Assembly (NCBI GenBank): GCA_036924285.1
Contig: JAYKYS010000010.1
Location: 16,839,001 to 16,903,000, forward strand
Reading direction: 5' to 3'
Length of the DNA: 64,000 nucleotides
Source: Asterella californica
Lineage: Eukaryota; Streptophyta; Marchantiopsida; Marchantiales; Aytoniaceae
Shown here: piece after piece, positions 58,583-64,000 of the stretch
Layout: every line of letters starts with the position of its first letter
How positions within the stretch are numbered: the stretch's first letter is position 1
Notes under the pieces: model-generated
Seen by the model: only the letters and a program-made list of their open reading frames with translations
What the model was told of the DNA's origin: nothing
Databases searched by the model: none
Program-made: the position numbers and the translations under genes

Positions 58583-58890
58583 CCCTAATGACCTCCTGAA
58601 ACCACCGCGCATTCCCTTCTCTCTCGCCGTGACTGGTCCACAATAACACGCTTGACCTCTAGCCGTCACCCTCTGCTTCGCGTTTCTACTTCCCTCCCCT
58701 CTCGCCGTGACTGGTCAAAACAACAATGTTTTGCCTCCCTAATGACCTCCTGAAACCACCGCGCATTCCCTTCTCTCTCGCCGTGACTGGTCCACAATAA
58801 CACGCCTTGACCTCTAGCCGTCACCCTCTCTTCGCTTTCTACTTCCCTCCCCTCTCGCCGTGACTGGTCAAAACAACAATGTTGTCCTCT
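58583..58890. repeat. Minisatellite of 77/154 bp upstream of the glyoxalase gene
   Basis: CTCTCGCCGTGACTGGTC recurs at about 58624, 58700, 58778 and 58854. Alternate units are most alike (154-bp higher-order period, for example CCTAATGACCTCCTGAAACC at about 58584 and 58738). More diverged CCGTGACT motifs continue to about 59050. Confidence 0.85.
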
Positions 58891-59122
58891 CGTTGGCGCC
58901 TTTCTCCCTTTTCCCTCCCTCTCTGTGTGTCTCCGTGACTGATCCATCATTTGATCTCCCACGCGCCATTTTCTGTCTCTCCGTGACTTGTCCGGTCCAA
59001 CTCCACCAGTCCCAGCGCGCCGTTCCCTTTCCTCCTGTCTTCCCGTGAAGGGTCCATAGTAACAAAGTTGACCGGGGCGCCCTTGCCTTGCGTTGCTTGG
59101 GGTGACTGAACGCAAGCATGCA

Positions 59123-59130
59123 TATATAAG
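59123..59130 (+). promoter_or_regulatory. TATA box of the glyoxalase gene
   Basis: TATATAAG lies in GCATGCATATATAAGCATTG, 335 bp before the start codon at 59465. That fits a transcription start near 59155-59165 and a leader of about 300 nt. Confidence 0.55.
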
Positions 59131-59464
59131 CATTGCTCACCTCCAGGAGCCCTTTCTTCCTATCTCCGCGCATTGCATGGACCCCACAGGAGAGGAACAA
59201 GGTAGCATTGTCTACTTATAGCGCTCGGTCCGGGTGCGATCGTCTCCTGGATCAACCTCCTCAGCTAGCTAGCGAGGAGTGCTTCTGATGTCTGTCGATG
59301 GACTTCGGAATCCCCGGCCGTGAGTAAAAGCTTTTGTTTCTCGAAAAGGATATCAGAAACATTCGGGTTCTGCTCGAACTCGTGAACCGCTCTCGACGTC
59401 CAACGTCTTTTCCATTTAAAGTCCGTATACGTAGTCGTCTCGATCGTGAGTCGTCGACAGCACC

Positions 59465-62400
59465 ATGACAGCCTGCGTTGCAATTGCTCCCGACTCAAGA
59501 ATGGACAGTAGTAGTTCCTGCGTTAACAATCCTCACGCGTGCAGGTCGGATGATTTGGACCCGGCCTTCCGACCAGCTGTAGGATTGTTAAATAAGGTTG
59601 ACGTGATCAGTGCCTACATGACAGTCGCGGCTGAAATCGCTGCCGAGAGAGAAGAGAGGGTCTGTGCTGCTAACTCGTTTCTAGATTCAGCAGCACAAGT
59701 TGATACCCATGACGAGGTCCCCGCTGACACTACGCGCGATCAGGAATCAGACGAAATTTCCACCTTTTCATCAATCCCCTCTCAGGATTTACGAAAACGT
59801 GACGAGCTGCAGGAGGAGAAGGAGGCCCACTTCTCTCCACGAATGGAGTTGAACGCTGCTGTTTGCCAACCAGCTGCTCCTGTAGTGGAAGCTGCTAGAC
59901 TTTTAGAGGCAGAGGACAAGGAAGTGACTGTGTCTACTAATGTTGCGCTCGAGTTCAAACAGGCTGCTATAGAAGACCAGACGAAAGTTGGAGATTTCTC
60001 GACCAAACATGATGCTACCGCAGAAGTGTCTGATGCTGCGTATCCAGTGAAGGAAGTGGCGCCTGGGGTGGCTGTGGCTGAGAAACTCACTGAGGTTGCG
60101 GACATTGCAACTAACGCGAAGGTAGCTGCAACTGCAGCGGTCACGAGAGAAGGGAGTATTATTGATCGGGATGAGGGTGTCATTGAGAATCCAGATCTCA
60201 GAATGCATGCATATTCCGAATCTACTACCACCATGGCAACAACGACCGCAAGTAGCAACAATTCCGTGGCTGCACCATTAGACCCAACCGAGAAGGTGAC
60301 TGTTACGGTATCCTCGACTACTTCAGCTCGGCCCGCAGAGACGGAAGATGCTGTTACTGACAAGAATGAAGAGAACTTGGCAGAATCAGTGGCTAAGCTA
60401 GCGAAAGCTTATCCCTGTAGGTTGCTTCTCCCTCCTCCATTTTGTTGCAGCTCTAGACAAATTGAATTGACATCAGCGCATCATCATGTGTCATTCGATG
60501 TACCATTTATCAAGAGTAATTTTTTTGTCGTAACTTTTCATGCTCTCTAATGAGATTATCAATAGCTCCTCGAATTGTTCTTCAAATCATACTGTGCGAC
60601 GTACCGTAATTTCGGAGTAGAGTCACACACCAATTGTATGCGCGGCAAGTGGCTACCGTACGTTTGCAGATGAATTATGATGTCACATCATGTTTATCAA
60701 CAAAATGAATCACTGTGTAGTTACACGATGTTTTGATGTACTCGCTGTATAATGTGACATCTGAAGCTTCGCAAATGATTTTCTTTGGCAGTCCATTTCA
60801 CGGGATTGAATCATGTAGCCTTCTGCTGCGAGAGTTTGGAGCGGTCCCTCGATTTCTACTGCGGACTGCTTGGTAAGTCAATCTTCCATCTTCACCTTCC
60901 GTGCACGGGTGCTGTGGATGGTCTAGCTCGATATCCACTGTGGCTCGCTAGTTTGTAAAAGGTAATTTTGAGTTCATGTTCGCCGGAAGTACGCAGTTTC
61001 GACTGACTTCACAGTTAACAAAAGATTCGGGTTTGACGTGGGAGAAGTTGGATTCACCGTCTACTGTCACAGTCCTAGGGTTGTGTCCTATTTTGTGGTG
61101 AATTACTAGATAGACTTTTTAGCCTATCTACTAATTCACCACAAAATATCTGGTGTTTGCGCATTACACCGTGGAATTCCACTCTCGAAGGTCAGCCCAG
61201 ACTCTGAAGTTCACTGGACTGAAAAGGTATATGTCGGAGTCCGTTCTTGCGACATTCTGGTCCCTTTGAGTGTCTGCCTGATGCTTCTCTCCTTCTGTGC
61301 CGATACCTTCTTAGCCTCTTCAGCTCCCTTTACTGCAGCAACCAACCTTACCACACTTAGTTGCGCAGCAACCATCCACTCATTGTACCAGCTCAAGACA
61401 ATCCATCATTGCTTGTGAGCGTCACGGAAGGAATTTTGCGCCATTCGCGGTGTCTCTGTTGTTCTTTTAAGACGTCTCTCCTTTCATGTCTGCCAATACG
61501 TGGTCTGAAATCTGAGCGGGTCGTTGAATTCGCTCAGCTATGTATGCTATGCGTAGTCTTCCTGGGCTAGCTGCTGAATTTCTTGAATCACCATCATTAT
61601 CATCATCATCATCGCACGATTCTCGTCCGAGCGAGCTCATTACGTTCAAATGCCGGGCAGATTCGTTTCTTACTGCTCTTCCATATGGGGCCGATACAGG
61701 TCAGTGTTAATGTACGAGCTGCACATACGTGGTCCGGTCAGAGAGTGAGAGATGCAGTGATCGGTCGAGCGAGTAATATCTTCTGAGGGGCATTCTAATA
61801 GGCTCACAGCAACCAGCCCTAGCATAAAACAGGCTCAGGCTAGCTAGCTGCAGCTCCGGCGATCCATTATAGAAAGAGTGGTGGTGGTAATCCTCGAGAG
61901 ACAGGATATGGTCAGCTTGCCATTGCCATAGAGAGGAAGAGGAGAAGAGATGAGATGAGGTGAGAGTTTTAGTGTGAGGCGAAGCGAGGCTGCCATGCAA
62001 GATGAACGGGAATGGATGATAAGACGATGGGAAGCTGAGTAGTAGTTGCACTAGCACTGGGATTGTTCTGGAACAAAGGCCACACGTTCAGTGTAGGTTT
62101 ATCCGCAATGTTCAGTGTCCGTATAAGATCTACTAGAGCAGCTGCACCAGGAGGCTCCGGGCTGGAAAGTGGAAAGCAGAATCGATCTTAAAAGTCGTGA
62201 CTGACGTCCCTATGAACTTTGCATATACTACTACACTAATCTACGACGTAGTGTAGTGTGGTGCCGCAGTTAGTGCACTGTATTGTATACGCGTCGTGGT
62301 GGTCGTCGAGATGAAATTTCAACGGGTACGTATTGTGGCGGGTGGGGTGTGTGTATGTTCATGCACAGGTCTGAAGACCAGTCTCGATCGACCAGATCTG

Positions 62401-63026
62401 CCGTACCGGGGCGCGTGGCTGTTGCTTGGAGCTGAGGGTATTCACATAATGGAGGTCCCGAACCCGGACCCCGTTAAGGGTCGCCCTCCCCATGGAGGAT
62501 ATGATCGACACGCTTGCCTGAACGTAAAAAATGTGGACCACCTCAGAATGACATTCGACAGAGCTGGTTCGTCCTCTCATCTCTGTTGGTTCCGCGGGAA
62601 TGTTTGATTTTGTGGTCTGGAGCTTGCAGCTGTCAGGCAGTCAGTCAGTTATAGGCGTAGCTAGGACCCCTCATAGCTTACCGGTGCGCTCCCACAGATT
62701 CTCAATTCAAATCAGTGCTTCTCGAGGTTCAGGTCGAGGTCTAGTAAAGTTAAGTTGTGTCTCAAAGGTGAATTATCGTTTTGTTCTCATCTCTAGGTCG
62801 TTGTAGCGTAGAGTGTAGTGTAGAGTGAGTAGCTCGCCTCAGCTGAGCTCAGCTTAGCTTCTAGTACTGTAGCTTATATTAGCTTACAGCGAATTGACTC
62901 GTAGTCTTTCGGCTGCTGCTTACAGGAATCAATTATCAGCTCAGTATGGTGCCTTCTATCTTCTGCCGAGACCCTGACGGGAATGGACTGGAATTCATTG
63001 AAGTTAACGGTGTCCACGTGGACTAA
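59465..63026 (+). CDS. Glyoxalase/VOC-fold metalloenzyme with long N-terminal extension, four exons, 443 aa
   Basis: Exons are 59465-60416, 60792-60872, 62369-62566 and 62926-63026 (TAA). All introns are GT-AG and in phase 1. Exon 1 encodes a 317-residue acidic, Ala/Thr/Ser-rich extension. Exons 2-4 encode one complete VOC domain: FTGLNHVAFCCESLERSLDF (320-339), LPYRGAWLLLG (355-365), IHIMEVPNPDP (369-379), YDRHACLNV (389-397) and FCRDPDGNGLEFIEV (423-437). The four expected metal ligands are present as H325, E373, H392 and E433. The domain matches plant glyoxalase-I-like proteins of the At5g57040 type. Glyoxalase I isomerises the glutathione hemithioacetal of methylglyoxal, but the substrate of this subgroup is not certain. 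The N-terminal extension has no recognised domain and no obvious plastid transit peptide. A start further inside exon 1 cannot be excluded. Confidence 0.88.
61089..61148. repeat. 25-bp hairpin inside glyoxalase intron 2
   Basis: TATTTTGTGGTGAATTACTA... (61089-61113) pairs with 61124-61148 at 24 of 25 positions around a 10-nt loop. It lies 216 bp after the exon 2 donor. Confidence 0.8.
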
Positions 63027-64000
63027 AGTGGCGTTCCCGAAGATAATGCCGTACTTGTCGAAGTCAGCCAGTGGCAGGTTGAGAGAGAAAGATCTCTAGA
63101 GGAGGAGGACGAGATAGTTTTGCCTGGAGTAAAGATCATCTCGCTCCTATTTTCATTGATCCTACCAGCTGGAGTCGTACATCTTCTTCTTCTTCTCATC
63201 TTCTCTTTTTCTGCTGCTCACAGCACGCTCTCTGTACATACATGTAGACCGGTAGCTTAGCTTAGCTTGACTTGATCCTCCAGGCGACAAGGAGTTCCAC
63301 CCATCATCCGTATATTCCTTCGTTACCCTCACTGAAGATAAGTCCCCCACAAGTTTTTGTCTGGTTGGGATTCTCTCGGGATTAAAAAAGATCCAAGGGG
63401 AACATCCAGCTGATTTTGGAATGACGAAATCGTGATGTAGTGTAGTCGCTATAGAACATAGAACAACTTCCTCCCATATACGAGACCTAGCTTATCAAGC
63501 TAGCTAGCGTAGCAGCTCACTACTGATAAGTGTACTAGCAACTCCTCGTCACTCGCTCCACTCATCCCGTAGCATGTAATACCCGGCCTTCACCGTGGTG
63601 ATGTACTGGTTAAGCTAGTCTAAGAGCTCTTGAGTCTTGACTCGAGCATGTGTATACACTCACTCACTTGAACTCACTCATGTAGTCTATTAAGAGATCA
63701 GTTGCCTGTAGTACCCTGACAAGAACGTTATCGTTCGACTGCAACGCTGGAACCAACGTATCTTGGCTTCATGTTGTTAAATTCTACAAGTGTTGCATTC
63801 CTGCCGAATGCTCACCCTCTCTTTACTACGTACGTTTTCCTCCGAAGGCAGAGCCCCACGGTGAAAGCAGATATTAGAAGCTCAGGTACAGATCTCCTTG
63901 ATTATAAGCCAACCCTCGTACAGATATGTAAAGGACACAAACAAAGCATTTTCGTTCGATCCTCCTGTTCCAACTTTTGGAAAACAAAACCCAAAACAAA
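63027..64000. other. 3' flank of the glyoxalase gene
   Basis: No gene recognised. A (CTT)n-like tract lies at about 63183-63197 and AGCTTAGCTTAGCTT at about 63254. The window ends in GGAAAACAAAACCCAAAACAAA, an A/C tail like those of the retroposons at 6.9 and 58.3 kb. A GTTCGATCC motif stands about 30 bp before it. It may be the end of a third such retroposon cut by the window edge. Confidence 0.4.

Noticed and set aside
58666..59133. 155-codon minus-strand frame
   Set aside because: Produced by the 77-bp minisatellite, with repeated Arg/Glu-rich segments and no start or splice context.
59782..60363. 193-codon minus-strand frame
   Set aside because: Antisense shadow of glyoxalase exon 1. 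Its Ser/Ala/Val-rich content mirrors the Ala/Thr-rich sense frame, which is supported by splicing into the VOC domain.

Overview
The window looks like nuclear DNA of a land plant, most likely a bryophyte (a liverwort such as Marchantia is possible, but I cannot prove it). Three plant-type, intron-containing genes can be read with clean GT/AG junctions, and almost everything between them is transposon and repeat debris. There is no operon structure, no ribosome binding sites and no phage or plasmid genes.

Layout. (1) 1-1,760, minus strand: the first two coding exons of a two-module EF-hand calcium sensor, whose 3' end lies off the left edge. (2) 2.8-15 kb: AT-rich gene desert with minisatellites, short retroposons, small TIR elements and a striking dispersed family of paired hairpins. 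(3) 16.6-19.5 kb, minus strand: a complete two-exon sphingolipid delta-4 desaturase. (4) 20-33 kb: repeats, tRNA-like retroposons, an ESF1 pseudogene fragment lying among other gene-like fragments in both orientations, and a decayed Ty3/gypsy integrase. (5) 33.4-37.1 kb: a 3.6-kb candidate DNA transposon bounded by TTAA and short inverted ends. (6) 38.7-51.4 kb: a nest of one Ty3/gypsy family. An 8.2-kb plus-strand copy with both LTRs and a 5-bp target duplication sits inside the integrase region of an older minus-strand copy. The two copies have lost different parts of pol or gag. (7) 51.5-59 kb: tandem repeats, microsatellites, a retroposon with a 14-bp target duplication, and minisatellites. 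(8) 59.1-63.0 kb, plus strand: a complete four-exon glyoxalase/VOC gene with an unusual 317-residue N-terminal extension and a TATA box about 340 bp upstream of its start codon.

The three host genes are unrelated in function (calcium sensing, sphingolipid desaturation, and glyoxalase-type metalloenzyme chemistry) and are not expected to be co-regulated. The retrotransposon polyproteins are all broken by stops, frameshifts and deletions, so none of the elements here looks autonomous. The most unusual material is the multi-hairpin cassette family, seen at least six times between 3.8 and 52.9 kb, and the TTAA-flanked element at 33.4-37.1 kb.
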